Notes: generated by a model not told the origin, from the letters alone. DNA of 54,880 nucleotides from Gammaproteobacteria bacterium (GCA_018825305.1 JAHJEO010000006.1:1-54880); one strand, 5' to 3'; positions 19,239 through 29,203 are shown, numbered from the stretch's first letter. Numbers and translations are program-made.

Positions 19239-21291
19239 CAGGCCACCCCCTGCCTTTTCCGGCATTGGCGCCGCCGTTGCCGAAAAACTCGGCCGGCTCG
19301 GGCTCAGGCGCGAGGCCGACCTCGTCTACCACCTGCCGCTGCGTTACGAGGACGAGACGCGGCTGACACCGATCCGCGATGCGCTGCCCGGCGTTTCAGC
19401 GCAGTTCGAGGTCGAGGTGATTGCCTGCGATGTCGCCTACCGTCCGCGCCGCCAGCTCATCGCCAAGGTACGCGACGACAGCGGACTGCTGGTGTTGCGT
19501 TTCCTCAACTTCTACCCGAGCCAGCAGAAGGCGCTGGCCACAGGCGCACGGCTGCGCGTTTTTGGCGAAGTGCGTGGCGGCTTCTTCGGTGCCGAGATTA
19601 TCCATCCGCGTTTTCATGCAGCAGGTGACGACGAGCCGCTGCCCGAAGGCCTGACGCCGGTGTATCCGACCACCGCCGGTCTCGGTCAGGCCACGCTGCG
19701 CAAGCTGATCGATCGCGCGCTCGATCGCGCCGAGGCCGAGGGCGCGATCGGCGACACCCTGCCCGAATCGTTGCGCTGCCGCCTCGGCCTGCCGGAACTC
19801 GCCGCCAGCATCCGCACCTTGCACCATCCGCCGCCGGACATTTCTCTCGAACAACTGGAAACACGCGGCCATCCGGCGTGGCGCCGCGTCGCCTTCGATG
19901 AATTGCTGGCGCAGCAGCTCAGCCTGCGTCGCGCCCATGCCCTGCGTCGCGCCTGCGGGGCGCCGCTACTCGCCGCGCCGGGAAAGCTCACCGAATCGTT
20001 GCTGGCGCAACTGCCATTTCGCCTTACCGCCGCGCAACAGCGCGTATGGAAGGAAATCGCCGCCGACCTCGCCGCGCCCCACCCGATGCAGCGCCTGCTG
20101 CAGGGCGACGTCGGCAGCGGCAAGACCGTGATCGCCGCGCTGGCCATGCTGCGCGCGGTGGATAGCGGCTACCAGGCGGCGCTGATGGCGCCGACCGAGA
20201 TCCTTGCCGAGCAGCACTACCGCAAGCTGACCCAGTGGCTGACGCCGCTTGGCGTCGAGGTGGCGTGGCTTTCCGGCAGCCAAAAAAAGCGCGAGCGCGC
20301 GACCTGGCAGGAAAAAGTAGGCGCTGGCGCCACGGCGCTGGTGGTCGGCACCCATGCCCTGATCGAGGATGGCGTCGCCTTCGCCCGGCTGGGGCTGACC
20401 ATAGTCGACGAGCAGCACCGCTTCGGCGTCAGGCAGCGGCTCGCGCTGAAGAACAAGGGCGCGACGGACACGGTGGTGCACCAGCTCACCATGTCCGCCA
20501 CGCCGATTCCCCGTACCCTGGCCATGAGCTACTACGCCGACCTCGATGTCTCCGTCATCGACGAACTGCCGCCCGGCCGCACCCCGGTGCTGACCAAGCT
20601 GGTGTCGGACGCGCGCCGCGACGAAGTGGTTGCCCGCGTGCGCGATGCCTGCGGCCAAGGTCGCCAGGCCTACTGGGTCTGTCCGTTAATTGAAGAGAGC
20701 GAGGCGCTGCAGCTCAAGACCGCGCAGGAAACTTTCGAGCACCTGACCGCCGAATTGCCCGAACTGCGCATCGGCCTCGTCCATGGCCGCCTCAAACCCG
20801 ACGAGAAGGCGGCGGTGATGGCGGCCTTCGTCGCCAACGAGGTACAGGTGTTAGTTGCCACCACGGTGATCGAAGTCGGCGTCGACGTCCCCAATGCCAC
20901 GTTGATGGTGATCGAGCATGCCGAGCGCTTCGGACTGGCCCAGCTGCACCAGTTGCGCGGCCGCGTCGGGCGCGGCAGCTTCGATTCCGCCTGCATCCTG
21001 CTCTACGCCCGGCCTTTGGGTGAAACGGCGCGGGCGCGGCTGCGCATAATCTTCGAGAACAGCGACGGCTTCGAGATATCGCGCCAGGACCTGCATCTGC
21101 GCGGCCCCGGCGAATTCATCGGTGCGCGCCAGAGTGGTTTGCCCATGCTGCGCTATGCCGACCTCGAAGACACCGCACTGATCGAGCAGGCGCGCAGCGC
21201 CGCCGAGGAACTGCTGCGCGGCGACGAGGCCGTGGTGCAGCGCCACCTCGAACGCTGGCTGGGCGGGCGCGGTGAACTACTCAACGCCTGA
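19231..21291 (+). CDS. recG: ATP-dependent DNA helicase RecG
   Basis: The 686-residue protein has the N-terminal wedge/OB region, then two helicase lobes: Walker A 'GDVGSGKT', '[11 protein letters not shown]', '[20 protein letters not shown]' and '[13 protein letters not shown]', with the C-terminal '[16 protein letters not shown]'. RecG reverses stalled forks and branch-migrates junctions. I place the start at TTG 19231, 8 bases inside ridA, because the family begins close to '[16 protein letters not shown]'; no better start is visible. A possible short repeat copy overlaps codons near 20312-20337. Confidence 0.93.
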   Translation: MADRPPPAFSGIGAAVAEKLGRLGLRREADLVYHLPLRYEDETRLTPIRDALPGVSAQFEVEVIACDVAYRPRRQLIAKVRDDSGLLVLRFLNFYPSQQKALATGARLRVFGEVRGGFFGAEIIHPRFHAAGDDEPLPEGLTPVYPTTAGLGQATLRKLIDRALDRAEAEGAIGDTLPESLRCRLGLPELAASIRTLHHPPPDISLEQLETRGHPAWRRVAFDELLAQQLSLRRAHALRRACGAPLLAAPGKLTESLLAQLPFRLTAAQQRVWKEIAADLAAPHPMQRLLQGDVGSGKTVIAALAMLRAVDSGYQAALMAPTEILAEQHYRKLTQWLTPLGVEVAWLSGSQKKRERATWQEKVGAGATALVVGTHALIEDGVAFARLGLTIVDEQHRFGVRQRLALKNKGATDTVVHQLTMSATPIPRTLAMSYYADLDVSVIDELPPGRTPVLTKLVSDARRDEVVARVRDACGQGRQAYWVCPLIEESEALQLKTAQETFEHLTAELPELRIGLVHGRLKPDEKAAVMAAFVANEVQVLVATTVIEVGVDVPNATLMVIEHAERFGLAQLHQLRGRVGRGSFDSACILLYARPLGETARARLRIIFENSDGFEISRQDLHLRGPGEFIGARQSGLPMLRYADLEDTALIEQARSAAEELLRGDEAVVQRHLERWLGGRGELLNA
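20312..20337 (-). repeat. Possible short dispersed repeat inside recG
   Basis: The 26 bases match the short repeat consensus at 24 positions, including GGCGCTGGCG and CACGGCG. In RecG they encode 'KVGAGATA', close to 'KVGAGGTA' encoded by the dacB copy. The protein shows no length change here, so it may be a chance match or a replacement, not an insertion. Confidence 0.45.
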
Positions 21292-21794
21292 CCCATCCAG
21301 CACCGCAATAACCCTATTACTTTCGCTGGATTGACGCGGCATCTGCCCTGAAACCATAATCCACCCGTCCCGATCTGGCGGAGAAATTGGCAACCATGGT
21401 CCCCCTGGAAGCGCTGTCGATGAAGCCACCGAGCTCCCTGAACCAGTGGGTGCGCAAGCAATTGGACGACGTCCATTGGGTTGCTCGGTGCTGCACCGAA
21501 GACCACTCCCTGTCACCCGGCCAGCGTGATGCTTTTTCTCGGGTCGCAATCTTGGCCAAGGCTGTTTCGCGGGGGGTTGCGTCGCTTACCCAATACCAGA
21601 TGGACGATGTCGCTACCGCGCTTTGCGCTGCCTGCGACGGCAGGCTCGCCGAATGCGCAGGCCGTGGCTACCGCAACCGCCTCGGCGACTGTCGCCTCAT
21701 GAAAGACCGGCTGACGGCCTGACGCGCAGTACCCGGTCTGGCGCGCCGCGCCGATGGTGCGTGCGCATTGCCAGCCTGCGCTTAAAATCCCGCC
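21292..21794. other. 503-base gap without a convincing gene
   Basis: Between recG and ubiC I see no recognised gene, RNA or repeat. The plus-strand frame 21387-21722 is open for 111 codons ('MKPPSSLNQWVRKQLDDVHW' and onward) but resembles nothing I know, lacks a clear ribosome-binding site and has a composition less regular than its neighbours. The segment could be a decayed gene or imported DNA. Its end presumably holds the ubiC promoter. Confidence 0.4.
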
Positions 21795-22325
21795 ATGCAA
21801 ACATGGATGCCCAGTGTCGTCTCGGGAACAGCCACGGCCGGCATTCGCGAATGGTTGATGCGGTCCGGCTCGTTGTCTGAACATCTGCGCGAGGCCTGCC
21901 CGGGCGGATTTCGCGTCATGCGGCTGATGCAGCGTCGCGCCAGCGCCTGGCCTGACGAGCAGACTGCACTGGGCCTCGCCACCGATGAGTCGCCGCTGGT
22001 GCGCGAAGTGTTGCTGTTGTGCGACGATACCCCCGTCGTGTTCGCCAGGAGCCTCGCCGCCGCTCGCCACCTCGACGGTCCGTGGCGGGCGTTGCGCGGG
22101 CTCGGCAGCCGACCGCTGGCGACCATGCTGTTTGCCGAGCCGCGCATCGCTCGTGGCGCGCTGGAATACTGCCGCCTCGACGCCCGCAAGCCGCTTTACC
22201 GCCGTGCGGCCGCTGCGGTCAACGACCTGCCGCCGGACCTCTGGGCACGGCGCTCGGTGTTTCGCCGTGATGCCGCGCCACTGCTGGTGACCGAGGTCTT
22301 CCTGCCGGGAGTGCTGTCGCGGTGA
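21795..22325 (+). CDS. ubiC: Chorismate pyruvate-lyase
   Basis: The 176-residue protein matches UbiC: '[20 protein letters not shown]', '[20 protein letters not shown]' and the C-terminal '[20 protein letters not shown]'. It splits chorismate into 4-hydroxybenzoate and pyruvate, the first committed step to ubiquinone. Its stop overlaps the ubiA GTG start, so the first two pathway enzymes are co-translated. Confidence 0.92.
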   Translation: MQTWMPSVVSGTATAGIREWLMRSGSLSEHLREACPGGFRVMRLMQRRASAWPDEQTALGLATDESPLVREVLLLCDDTPVVFARSLAAARHLDGPWRALRGLGSRPLATMLFAEPRIARGALEYCRLDARKPLYRRAAAAVNDLPPDLWARRSVFRRDAAPLLVTEVFLPGVLSR

Positions 22326-23206
22326 AGATCGCGGCCATCAAGCAGCGACTCGATCTCTACGAGAAGCTGATGCGGCTCGACAAGCCCATCGGCATCCTGC
22401 TGCTGCTGTGGCCGACGCTATGGGCGCTATGGATTGCCAGCGACGGCCAACCGCCGCTGCTGCTGCTCTGGATCTTCGTGCTCGGTACGGTGCTGATGCG
22501 CTCGGCCGGCTGCGTCATCAACGACTATGCCGACCGCGATTTCGACCCGCACGTCGAGCGCACCCGCGAGCGGCCGCTTGCCGCGCGCAAGGTCGGCACG
22601 CTCGAGGCGCTGCTGCTGGCCGCGGTGTTGGTTGTCTGTTCGGCCCTGCTGATCCTGCCGCTGTCGCAGCTGGTGTGGCAGCTGGCCGGCGTCGCGCTGT
22701 TCCTCGCCGCCAGCTATCCCTTCACCAAGCGCTTCTTCGCCATTCCGCAGGCCTACCTCGGCGTCGCTTTCGGCTTCGGCATCCCCATGGCCTTCGCCGC
22801 GGTGCAGGGGCAGGTGCCGTCTGGTGCTTGGCTATTGTTGCTCGGCAACGTCTTCTGGGCCGTCGCCTACGACACCGAATACGCCATGGTGGATCGCGAC
22901 GACGACATCCGCATCGGCATCCGCACCTCGGCGCTCACCTTCGGCCGCTTTGACATCGTCGCGATCATGTTGAGCTATGCGGCGACGTTGGGCATCCTCG
23001 GCTGGCTCGGTTGGTCGCTGCATTACGGCGCGCCGTATTTCGCCGGCCTGTTCGTCGCGGCCGGACTTGCCGGCTACCACTACACGCTGATTCGCGGCCG
23101 CGAGCGGATGCTGTGCTTCAAAGCATTCCTGCACAACAACTGGATTGGCGCCGCGGTGTTCGTCGGCCTCGTCGCCGAGCTCAACCTCAGGCCGTGGCTT
23201 TTCTGA
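22322..23206 (+). CDS. ubiA: 4-hydroxybenzoate polyprenyltransferase
   Basis: The 294-residue membrane enzyme attaches the polyprenyl tail to 4-hydroxybenzoate. The two Asp-rich, magnesium-binding motifs are present: 'NDYADRDFD' and '[12 protein letters not shown]'. About eight membrane segments are predicted. GTG 22322 overlaps the ubiC stop. The last 20 bases overlap the convergent 3' end of bioC, leaving no room for an intrinsic terminator between them. Confidence 0.95.
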   Translation: MKIAAIKQRLDLYEKLMRLDKPIGILLLLWPTLWALWIASDGQPPLLLLWIFVLGTVLMRSAGCVINDYADRDFDPHVERTRERPLAARKVGTLEALLLAAVLVVCSALLILPLSQLVWQLAGVALFLAASYPFTKRFFAIPQAYLGVAFGFGIPMAFAAVQGQVPSGAWLLLLGNVFWAVAYDTEYAMVDRDDDIRIGIRTSALTFGRFDIVAIMLSYAATLGILGWLGWSLHYGAPYFAGLFVAAGLAGYHYTLIRGRERMLCFKAFLHNNWIGAAVFVGLVAELNLRPWLF

Positions 23207-23945
23207 AACGGCCGTAGAGCAGCTGGTAGGACAGGGTTGGCGCTGGTCCCAGCGCGCGCAGCACGCGCCGCAACTGGCCGGCGGTCAGCGGCCGATGGCC
23301 GGGGACGGGCCTCGTGGCGCCGATGGCGCGCAGGCGGCGCGGCAGCTCCAGCGCGGCGTCGGCGCGATCCACGAACACCTCTTCGTCGATGACAAGCTCG
23401 CCGCCCGGGAAGGCATTGCGCAGGGCGGTTGTCGTGACGAAGGGCAGCGTGCCCGCGCGCAAGCCGAGCGCGGCATGAACGGATTTCCATTCGCCGAAAC
23501 TTTCGGCGCCGAGAGTGCTGATGGCCAGCAGCCCACCGGGCGCGAGCAGTTCGGACAGCCGGGCCAGCGTACCTGGCAGGTCGTGAAACCACTGGGCGGC
23601 CAGATTGGCGCAGACGATGTCGAAGCCGCCGCGGACGGCCGGCCGCTCGCCATCCATGACAAGGTAGTGCGGTTGCGGCAGGCGTGCGCGGCAAGCAGCG
23701 ACCATCGCCGGGGCGATGTCGCTGCAGAAAAACTCGGCGCTGGCGGCACGGCGAAGCAAGGCTTCGGCGAGGGCGACAGTAAGGTGGCCGGTGCCGCAGC
23801 CGATCTCCAGCACGCGGGGATGGGCCGGCAGAGATTCGGCCGCGATCAGGTCGGCCAGGCGTTGCGCCGCGTGGCGCTGCGGTGCCGAGTGCGCGTCGTA
23901 GCTGGCGGCAGCGCGGCCGAACCTGTGTGCAATGGAATGACTCAT
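23187..23945 (-). CDS. bioC: Malonyl-ACP O-methyltransferase
   Basis: The 252-residue SAM-dependent enzyme methylates malonyl-ACP, which lets pimeloyl assembly run on the fatty-acid machinery. The SAM motif '[12 protein letters not shown]' and '[11 protein letters not shown]' match BioC. The ATG at 23945 overlaps the bioH stop (ATGA). Residues 'RRAASAEFF' fall on a short dispersed repeat (23728-23753), at the usual helix-to-strand junction before 'CSDIAPAM', with no obvious length change. Confidence 0.92.
   Translation of the reverse strand: MSHSIAHRFGRAAASYDAHSAPQRHAAQRLADLIAAESLPAHPRVLEIGCGTGHLTVALAEALLRRAASAEFFCSDIAPAMVAACRARLPQPHYLVMDGERPAVRGGFDIVCANLAAQWFHDLPGTLARLSELLAPGGLLAISTLGAESFGEWKSVHAALGLRAGTLPFVTTTALRNAFPGGELVIDEEVFVDRADAALELPRRLRAIGATRPVPGHRPLTAGQLRRVLRALGPAPTLSYQLLYGRFRKATA
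23728..23753 (-). repeat. Short dispersed repeat inside bioC
   Basis: AAAAACTCGGCGCTGGCGGC followed by ACGGCG, near-identical to the intergenic copy at 41304 (one change, GTCGG to CTCGG). The same change to a C occurs in long copy 2 in bioD. Confidence 0.8.
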
Positions 23946-24580
23946 TGCGCTGCGATCCGCTCGATCCATTCGGCGCAAAAATCAGGCGCTGCCAGCGGCA
24001 ACACATGGCCGGCGACATCGCCGAAGGCGAGGCGGTCGCCGAGCACGGCAAACGCCGCCTGGCTCATGCCGGCCGGCACGATGGGGTCGTTGCGGCTGGC
24101 CAGCGCGAAGATGTCGGCGGCACGTTCGGCCAGGCGTTTGCGGCCATCCCAGGCGGCGAGCCAGTCGAGTCCTGCGGCGAGGCCAGCGGCATCGAATTCG
24201 GCTGGCGCCGGCGATGCGCCACAGAAAGAGCGAAATTCGGCAAGCACCGCAGCCGGCGTCTGCGCGAACTGCTTGCGCATGCGCGCCAGCACGCGCGGGG
24301 CGACGGCAGGGACGTAATCGGCCGCCTCGGTGAAGCGGGGAAAACCGTTGATCGACAACAGTCGCCGCCACGGGAAGGTCGCTTGCGTCAGCCACCAGCA
24401 GGCGCCGAGCGAATGGCCGACGGCGATCACCGGCTCCGGAAAAGTCGGCAGTAGCGGGACGGCACCGAAGAAGCCGAAGTCGATGCATTCAACGCGATGG
24501 CTTGGCGCAAGCCGCTCCCGTACCGCATTCCAGACGTGGTGGTCGAAGCCCCAGCCGTGGGCGAGGACGATGGTGGCCAT
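23942..24580 (-). CDS. bioH: Pimeloyl-ACP methyl ester esterase (alpha/beta hydrolase)
   Basis: The 212-residue alpha/beta hydrolase has 'LAHGWGFDHHVWNAVRERL', the nucleophile elbow 'VGHSLGACWW' (Ser), a late Asp in 'ASRNDPIVP' and a His in 'DVAGHVLPL', giving a full catalytic triad. Placed between bioF and bioC, it should remove the methyl group that BioC adds once pimeloyl-ACP is made. It is shorter than Escherichia coli BioH (256 residues), so the symbol rests partly on context. Start and stop both overlap neighbours by 1-4 bases. A degenerate repeat-like stretch lies at 24438-24465. Confidence 0.82.
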   Translation of the reverse strand: MATIVLAHGWGFDHHVWNAVRERLAPSHRVECIDFGFFGAVPLLPTFPEPVIAVGHSLGACWWLTQATFPWRRLLSINGFPRFTEAADYVPAVAPRVLARMRKQFAQTPAAVLAEFRSFCGASPAPAEFDAAGLAAGLDWLAAWDGRKRLAERAADIFALASRNDPIVPAGMSQAAFAVLGDRLAFGDVAGHVLPLAAPDFCAEWIERIAAQ

Positions 24581-25716
24581 CAGCGCGGCGACAGCGTGGC
24601 GACGGCAGCGAGCACCGCCTCGAACTGCGCATCGCTCAATGCCGCCGACAGCGCGAAGCGAAGCCGCGCGGTGCCGGCCGGCACCGTCGGCGGACGGATG
24701 GCGACGGCGAGCACGCCGGCGCGCTCGAGTGCGGCCGCCGCGGCCAGAGCTTCGGCGGCCCCGCCGATAACCGCCGGCACGATCTGGGTCGATGAGTCGC
24801 GGGTGTCGACGCCGCGCCGGTGCAGGGCGTCGCGCAGTTGCTGTGCCATCGCCGCCAGTCGCGTTCGTTCTGCGTCCAGCGTCGGCAGCAGCTCGAGCGC
24901 GGCATCGAGCGCGCCGAGCGCGGCGGGTGCCGGCGCGGTGCTGTAGATGAAGCCGGCGCAACGGTTGACCAGCCAGTCGATGAGCGTCCTGGAACCGGCG
25001 ACGTAAGCGCCGGCGCCGCCTAGCGCCTTGCCCAGCGTGCCCATGACGACCGGCAACGGCTTTGCGCTTCCTGCAGTCGCCGCCAGGCCGCGCCCGCCGG
25101 GGCCGAGTACGCCGGTGGCGTGCGCTTCGTCCAGGAAGAGGATGGCGCCGTGGCGCTCGGCCAGCGTCGCGAGTGCCGGCACGTCGGCGCGGTCGCCGTC
25201 CATGCTGAATACCGATTCGGTGACGATGAAGCGCAGATCGCCGGGGTGGGCGACCAGCAGTTCTTCGAGATGGGCCAGGTCGTTGTGGTGGTAGCGGATC
25301 TCGCGCACGCCGGCTGCGCGGCAGCCGGCATGGAGGCTGGCGTGGTTGAGACGGTCGGTGAAGACCAAAGGCTTCTCTGCCAGTTCGAACAGCACCGGCA
25401 GCACCGAGCTGTTGAGCTGGAAGCCGCTGGCGAAGATCAGCGCGGCCTCGGTTCCCTTGAAGGCGGCCAGCCGTGCTTCGAGGTCGAGCAGCCCCTGCGT
25501 GGTGCCGGTGACGAGGCGCGAGGCGCGGCTGCCGGCGCCGTGGCGGCGCGTCCATTCGCAGGCGCGTTCGATCAGCAGCGGGTGGCGCGACAGGCCGAGG
25601 TAGTCGTTGGAGGAGACGTCGATCAGCCGTGGATCAGGCACGCGCAAAAGTCGGCGCTGGCGGGACGCCGAAAGTTGATCGAGATGCGGCGTGATCAGCG
25701 CGTCGAGATCAGCCAC
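24580..25716 (-). CDS. bioF: 8-amino-7-oxononanoate synthase
   Basis: The 378-residue PLP enzyme condenses pimeloyl-ACP with alanine. It has 'DVSSNDYLGL', 'DEAHATGVLGPGGRG' and 'GTLGKALGGAGAYVAG' containing the PLP lysine. I start at GTG 25716, which overlaps the bioA stop by 8 bases; the open frame runs further upstream but over bioA. The segment before 'SSNDYLG' is shorter than usual and is encoded partly by a short repeat (25646-25670, 'RQRRLLR'). Confidence 0.93.
   Translation of the reverse strand: MADLDALITPHLDQLSASRQRRLLRVPDPRLIDVSSNDYLGLSRHPLLIERACEWTRRHGAGSRASRLVTGTTQGLLDLEARLAAFKGTEAALIFASGFQLNSSVLPVLFELAEKPLVFTDRLNHASLHAGCRAAGVREIRYHHNDLAHLEELLVAHPGDLRFIVTESVFSMDGDRADVPALATLAERHGAILFLDEAHATGVLGPGGRGLAATAGSAKPLPVVMGTLGKALGGAGAYVAGSRTLIDWLVNRCAGFIYSTAPAPAALGALDAALELLPTLDAERTRLAAMAQQLRDALHRRGVDTRDSSTQIVPAVIGGAAEALAAAAALERAGVLAVAIRPPTVPAGTARLRFALSAALSDAQFEAVLAAVATLSPR
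25646..25670 (-). repeat. Short dispersed repeat inside bioF
   Basis: AAAAGTCGGCGCTGGCGGGA followed by CGCCG. It lies near the bioF start and encodes part of the N-terminal helix region in the minus strand. Confidence 0.75.
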
Positions 25717-26989
25717 GCGTGCGCCCCCAGTCGCGCACCACGTCGCACACCGCGGAGGTGAGCGTGGCGAGATCGTCGCGGCCGATGGTGAATGGCGGCG
25801 CGAGATAGACGATGTCGCCGAAGGGGCGCACCCACACGCCGCGTTCGACGAAGGCGGGGCGCAGGGTGGAGGCCTCGGTGGTGGCGAGTTGCACCACGCC
25901 GATGGCGCCGCTGACGCGCACGTCAAGCACGCCCGGCAGTTCGCGGCAGGGTTCGAGTTCGGTGTGCATCTGCCCCTCGATGGCGGCGACCTGCTGCAGG
26001 CGCGGCTCGCGCTCGAACAAATCGAGCGAAGCGTTGGCGGCGGCGCAGGCCAGCGGGTTGGCCATGAAGGTCGGGCCGTGCATGAAGGCGTCCTCCGTCC
26101 GCGCGGAGCGGAAGGCGTCGAACACGCGGGTGGTGGCTACGGTCGCTGCCAGCGGCAGGGTGCCGCCGGTCAGCGCCTTCGACAGGCAGATCAGGTCGGG
26201 GACGATGCCGGCCCCAGCGTCACCCTGGCAGGCGAAGAGACGGCCGGTGCGGCCGAAGCCGGTCATGATCTCGTCGGCGATCAGCAGCACGTCGTGGCGG
26301 TCACAGGCGGCGCGGATGAAGGCCAGCGTTGCGGCGTCATGGAAGCGCATGCCGCCGGCGCCCTGCACCAGCGGCTCGACGATGACGGCGGCGACCTCGT
26401 GGCGATGCGCCGCCAGCAGGCGCTCGAACTCGGCGCGCTCGGCCAGCGTGCGTGGCAGCTCGGCGAATATCTGCACGGCACGATAGCCGGCGAAGGCGTC
26501 GTGGAAGCCGCTGGCGGGATCGGTGACCGAGAGCGCGCCCAGCGTGTCGCCGTGATAGCCGTGATGGAAGGCGATGATGCGGTGGCGGTCCTGCCCCTGG
26601 TTGCGCCAGAACTGCACGGCCATCTTCAGCGCGATCTCGACCGCGACCGAGCCTGACTCGGAGAAGAAGGCGTGTGAAAGATCGCCCGGGAGCAGCGCGG
26701 CCAGGCGTGCCGCCAGGGTGCAGGCCGGCTCGTGCGCCAGTCCGGCGAACATCACGTGCGGCAGCGTGTCCAGTTGCGCGGCGACGGCGGCGCGGATGTG
26801 CGGATGGTTGTAGCCATGGCAGGCCGTCCACCACGAGGCGATGCCGTCGATCAGCGTGCTGCCGTCGGCGAGTTCGATGCGGCTGCCCGAGGCGCCGACG
26901 ACGGCCAGCGGCGGCGGCGTGGTCGCCATCTGGGTGTAGGGCAGCCAGACGTGGTCGAGGGTCAGCCAGGAAGTCGCTGCGGGGGGCAT
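25709..26989 (-). CDS. bioA: Adenosylmethionine-8-amino-7-oxononanoate aminotransferase
   Basis: The 426-residue class III aminotransferase makes 7,8-diaminopelargonate using SAM as amino donor. The motifs 'WWTACHGYNHPHI', 'FFSESGSVAVEIALKMA', 'LIADEIMTGFGRTG' and the PLP lysine in 'ICLSKALTGGTLPLA' are intact. It heads the minus-strand bio operon. Only 23 bases separate its ATG from the bioD ATG on the other strand (14 if bioD starts at 27004). A possible -10, TAAAAT, lies on the minus strand at 27031-27026, inside the first bioD codons. Confidence 0.95.
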   Translation of the reverse strand: MPPAATSWLTLDHVWLPYTQMATTPPPLAVVGASGSRIELADGSTLIDGIASWWTACHGYNHPHIRAAVAAQLDTLPHVMFAGLAHEPACTLAARLAALLPGDLSHAFFSESGSVAVEIALKMAVQFWRNQGQDRHRIIAFHHGYHGDTLGALSVTDPASGFHDAFAGYRAVQIFAELPRTLAERAEFERLLAAHRHEVAAVIVEPLVQGAGGMRFHDAATLAFIRAACDRHDVLLIADEIMTGFGRTGRLFACQGDAGAGIVPDLICLSKALTGGTLPLAATVATTRVFDAFRSARTEDAFMHGPTFMANPLACAAANASLDLFEREPRLQQVAAIEGQMHTELEPCRELPGVLDVRVSGAIGVVQLATTEASTLRPAFVERGVWVRPFGDIVYLAPPFTIGRDDLATLTSAVCDVVRDWGRTRG

Positions 26990-27012
26990 GAACAGACCCT
27001 AAAATGGTGGCG

Positions 27013-27741
27013 ATGAAGCGAGCCTATTTTATCACCGCGACCGGCACCGACCTCGGCAAGACCTGGCTCACGGCGGGCGTCGCTGCTGCCTGCCACGCCC
27101 GCGGCGTCGCGGTGCGCGCGGTCAAGCCGGTGATGAGTGGCTACGATGCGGCGAACCCCGCCGCGAGCGATGCCGGCGTGCTGCTGCAAAAACTCGGCAC
27201 CCCAGGGGTGCTCTGCACTTCCTTCGGTCGACTTCCTTCGGGGCGCGCTGGAGTGACGGCGAGCGAAGTGGCCGCCATCGCGCCCTGGCGTTTCGCCGCG
27301 CCTCTGTCGCCCGACCTTGCCGCCGCGCGCGAAGGCCGTGCCATCGACTTCGCCGAACTGGTCGGCTGGTGCCGCGGCGAGATGGAGCGAAACGATGGTC
27401 TGCTGCTGATCGAGGGCGTCGGCGGCGTGATGGTGCCACTGGACGCCCGCCACACCGTGCGCGACTGGATCGCCGCGCTGGGCCTGCCGGTGGTGCTGGT
27501 GGCCGGCAGCTACCTCGGCGCGCTGTCGCACACGCTGACGGCATTGTCGGCACTGCGCGAAGCCGGTGTCGTTCCCTGCGCAATCGTGGTGAACGAGTCG
27601 GCTGGCAGCAGCGTTGGCGTCGAGGACACCGTGGCTTCGCTGGTGCCGCACAGCGGCGACATCGGGCTTATCATCGTGAAACGCGACGACGCGGCCGGCA
27701 TCGAGCGACTGACCGACTTCCTGATGGAGAGCAGTGAATGA
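27013..27741 (+). CDS. bioD: Dethiobiotin synthetase with an inserted repeat
   Basis: BioD carboxylates diaminopelargonate to dethiobiotin with ATP. Seen here are the P-loop '[11 protein letters not shown]', '[10 protein letters not shown]', '[18 protein letters not shown]' and '[12 protein letters not shown]'. Between 'SDAGVLLQ' and '[14 protein letters not shown]' sit about 20 extra residues ('[20 protein letters not shown]') encoded by a long dispersed repeat on the opposite strand (27188-27260). This loop follows the substrate-binding lysine region, and the frame and all motifs remain intact, so the enzyme is probably active. ATG 27004 is an alternative start. The stop overlaps the ubiD ATG. 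Confidence 0.92.
   Translation: MKRAYFITATGTDLGKTWLTAGVAAACHARGVAVRAVKPVMSGYDAANPAASDAGVLLQKLGTPGVLCTSFGRLPSGRAGVTASEVAAIAPWRFAAPLSPDLAAAREGRAIDFAELVGWCRGEMERNDGLLLIEGVGGVMVPLDARHTVRDWIAALGLPVVLVAGSYLGALSHTLTALSALREAGVVPCAIVVNESAGSSVGVEDTVASLVPHSGDIGLIIVKRDDAAGIERLTDFLMESSE
27188..27260 (-). repeat. Long dispersed repeat, copy 2 (inside bioD)
   Basis: Read on the minus strand it runs GCCGTCACTCCAGCG...GGGGTGCCGAGTTTTT. Both tandem 14-mers are intact (CCGAAGGAAGTCGA then CCGAAGGAAGTGCA), as is a 7-bp perfect hairpin GCACCCC/GGGGTGC. Since bioD is read on the plus strand, the T-run lies on the non-transcribed side and should not stop bioD transcription. Confidence 0.9.
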
Positions 27742-29201
27742 AATACCGTGACCTGCGCGACTTCATCGCGCAACTCGAAGCCGTCGGCGAACTCAAGCGC
27801 GTCGCCGTCGAAGTCGATCCCAATCTGGAAATGACCGAGATTTGCGATCGCGTGCTGCGTGCCGGGGGGCCGGCCATCCTGTTCGAGAAACCCAAGGGAC
27901 ATTCGATCCCCGTGCTGGCCAACCTTTTCGGCACGCCGCGCCGCGTGGCGCTGGGCATGGGCGAAGAGAGCACCGAAGCCCTGCGCGAAGTCGGCAAGCT
28001 GCTGGCCTATCTCAAGGAACCCGAGCCGCCGCGCGGCCTCAAGGATGCCTGGGAAAAACTTCCAGTGCTGAAGCAGGTGCTCAACATGGCGCCGAAGATC
28101 GTGTCGTCGGCACCCTGCCAGGAGGTGGTGTGGGAAGGCAAGGATGTCGACCTCGCGCGCCTGCCGATCCAGACCTGCTGGCCGGGCGACGCCGGCCCGC
28201 TGATCACCTGGGGGCTGGTGGTGACGCGCGGGCCGGCCAAGCCGCGGCAGAACCTCGGCATCTATCGCCAGCAGGTGATCGGCCCCAACAAGGTCATCAT
28301 GCGCTGGCTGGCGCATCGCGGCGGCGCGCTGGATTTTCGCGACCACTGCGAGATGAATCCGGGCCAGCCCTTCCCGGTGGCGGTGGTGATCGGCGCCGAT
28401 CCGGCGACGATACTCGGCGCCGTGACACCGGTGCCGGATTCGCTGTCCGAGTACCAGTTCGCCGGGCTGCTGCGCGGCGCCAAGACCGAGCTGGTGAAGT
28501 GCCTGGGGTCCGATTTGCAGGTGCCGGCGAGCGCCGAAATCGTGCTCGAAGGCGTGATCCATCCGGGCGAGGTTGCGGCGGAGGGACCGTTTGGCGACCA
28601 TACCGGCTACTACAACGAGGTCGCCGAATTCCCGGTGCTCACCGTCGAGCGCATCACGCTGCGGCGCGAGCCGATCTACCACAGCACCTACACCGGCAAG
28701 CCCCCGGACGAGCCGGCCATGCTTGGCGTCGCGCTCAATGAAGTGTTCGTGCCGCTGCTGCAGAAGCAGTTTCCCGAGATCAGCGATTTCTACCTGCCGC
28801 CCGAGGGCTGCTCCTATCGTCTGGCGGTGGTGTCGATCAAGAAGCAGTATCCCGGCCATGCCAAGCGGGTGATGTTCGGCATCTGGAGCTTCCTGCGCCA
28901 GTTCATGTACACCAAGCTGATCATCGTCACCGACGACGACGTGGACATCCGCGACTGGAAGGAGGTGATCTGGGCGCTGACCACGCGCGTCGATGCCGCA
29001 CGCGACACGCTGATCGCCGAGAACACGCCGATCGACTACCTCGACTTCGCCTCGCCCGTGGCCAGCCTCGGCAGCAAGATGGGCATCGATGCCACCAACA
29101 AGTGGCCGGGCGAGACGACGCGCGAGTGGGGTCGACCCATCGTCATGGACGCGGACGTCAAGCGGCGCGTCGATGATCTCTGGAGCAGCCTCGGCCTGTA
29201 G
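27738..29201 (+). CDS. ubiD: UbiD-family 3-polyprenyl-4-hydroxybenzoate decarboxylase
   Basis: The 487-residue protein matches UbiD throughout: '[20 protein letters not shown]', '[13 protein letters not shown]', '[20 protein letters not shown]' with its catalytic Glu/Asp, and the C-terminal '[20 protein letters not shown]'. It decarboxylates the UbiA product and needs prenylated FMN made by UbiX, which is not in the window. The start overlaps the bioD stop (ATGA), so a ubiquinone gene is translated with a biotin gene. Confidence 0.95.
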   Translation: MKYRDLRDFIAQLEAVGELKRVAVEVDPNLEMTEICDRVLRAGGPAILFEKPKGHSIPVLANLFGTPRRVALGMGEESTEALREVGKLLAYLKEPEPPRGLKDAWEKLPVLKQVLNMAPKIVSSAPCQEVVWEGKDVDLARLPIQTCWPGDAGPLITWGLVVTRGPAKPRQNLGIYRQQVIGPNKVIMRWLAHRGGALDFRDHCEMNPGQPFPVAVVIGADPATILGAVTPVPDSLSEYQFAGLLRGAKTELVKCLGSDLQVPASAEIVLEGVIHPGEVAAEGPFGDHTGYYNEVAEFPVLTVERITLRREPIYHSTYTGKPPDEPAMLGVALNEVFVPLLQKQFPEISDFYLPPEGCSYRLAVVSIKKQYPGHAKRVMFGIWSFLRQFMYTKLIIVTDDDVDIRDWKEVIWALTTRVDAARDTLIAENTPIDYLDFASPVASLGSKMGIDATNKWPGETTREWGRPIVMDADVKRRVDDLWSSLGL

Positions 29202-29203
29202 CG

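Noticed and set aside
24438..24465. Degenerate repeat-like stretch in bioH (AAAAGTCGGCAGTAGCGGGA)
   Set aside because: Similar to the bioF copy but with several changes in the core; kept out of the repeat list because chance cannot be excluded.
24581..25555. Upstream extension of the bioH frame, suggesting a fusion protein of 537 residues
   Set aside because: The extension is antisense-phase reading across bioF with Arg/Pro-rich nonsense; the ATG at 24580 overlapping the bioF stop is the natural start.
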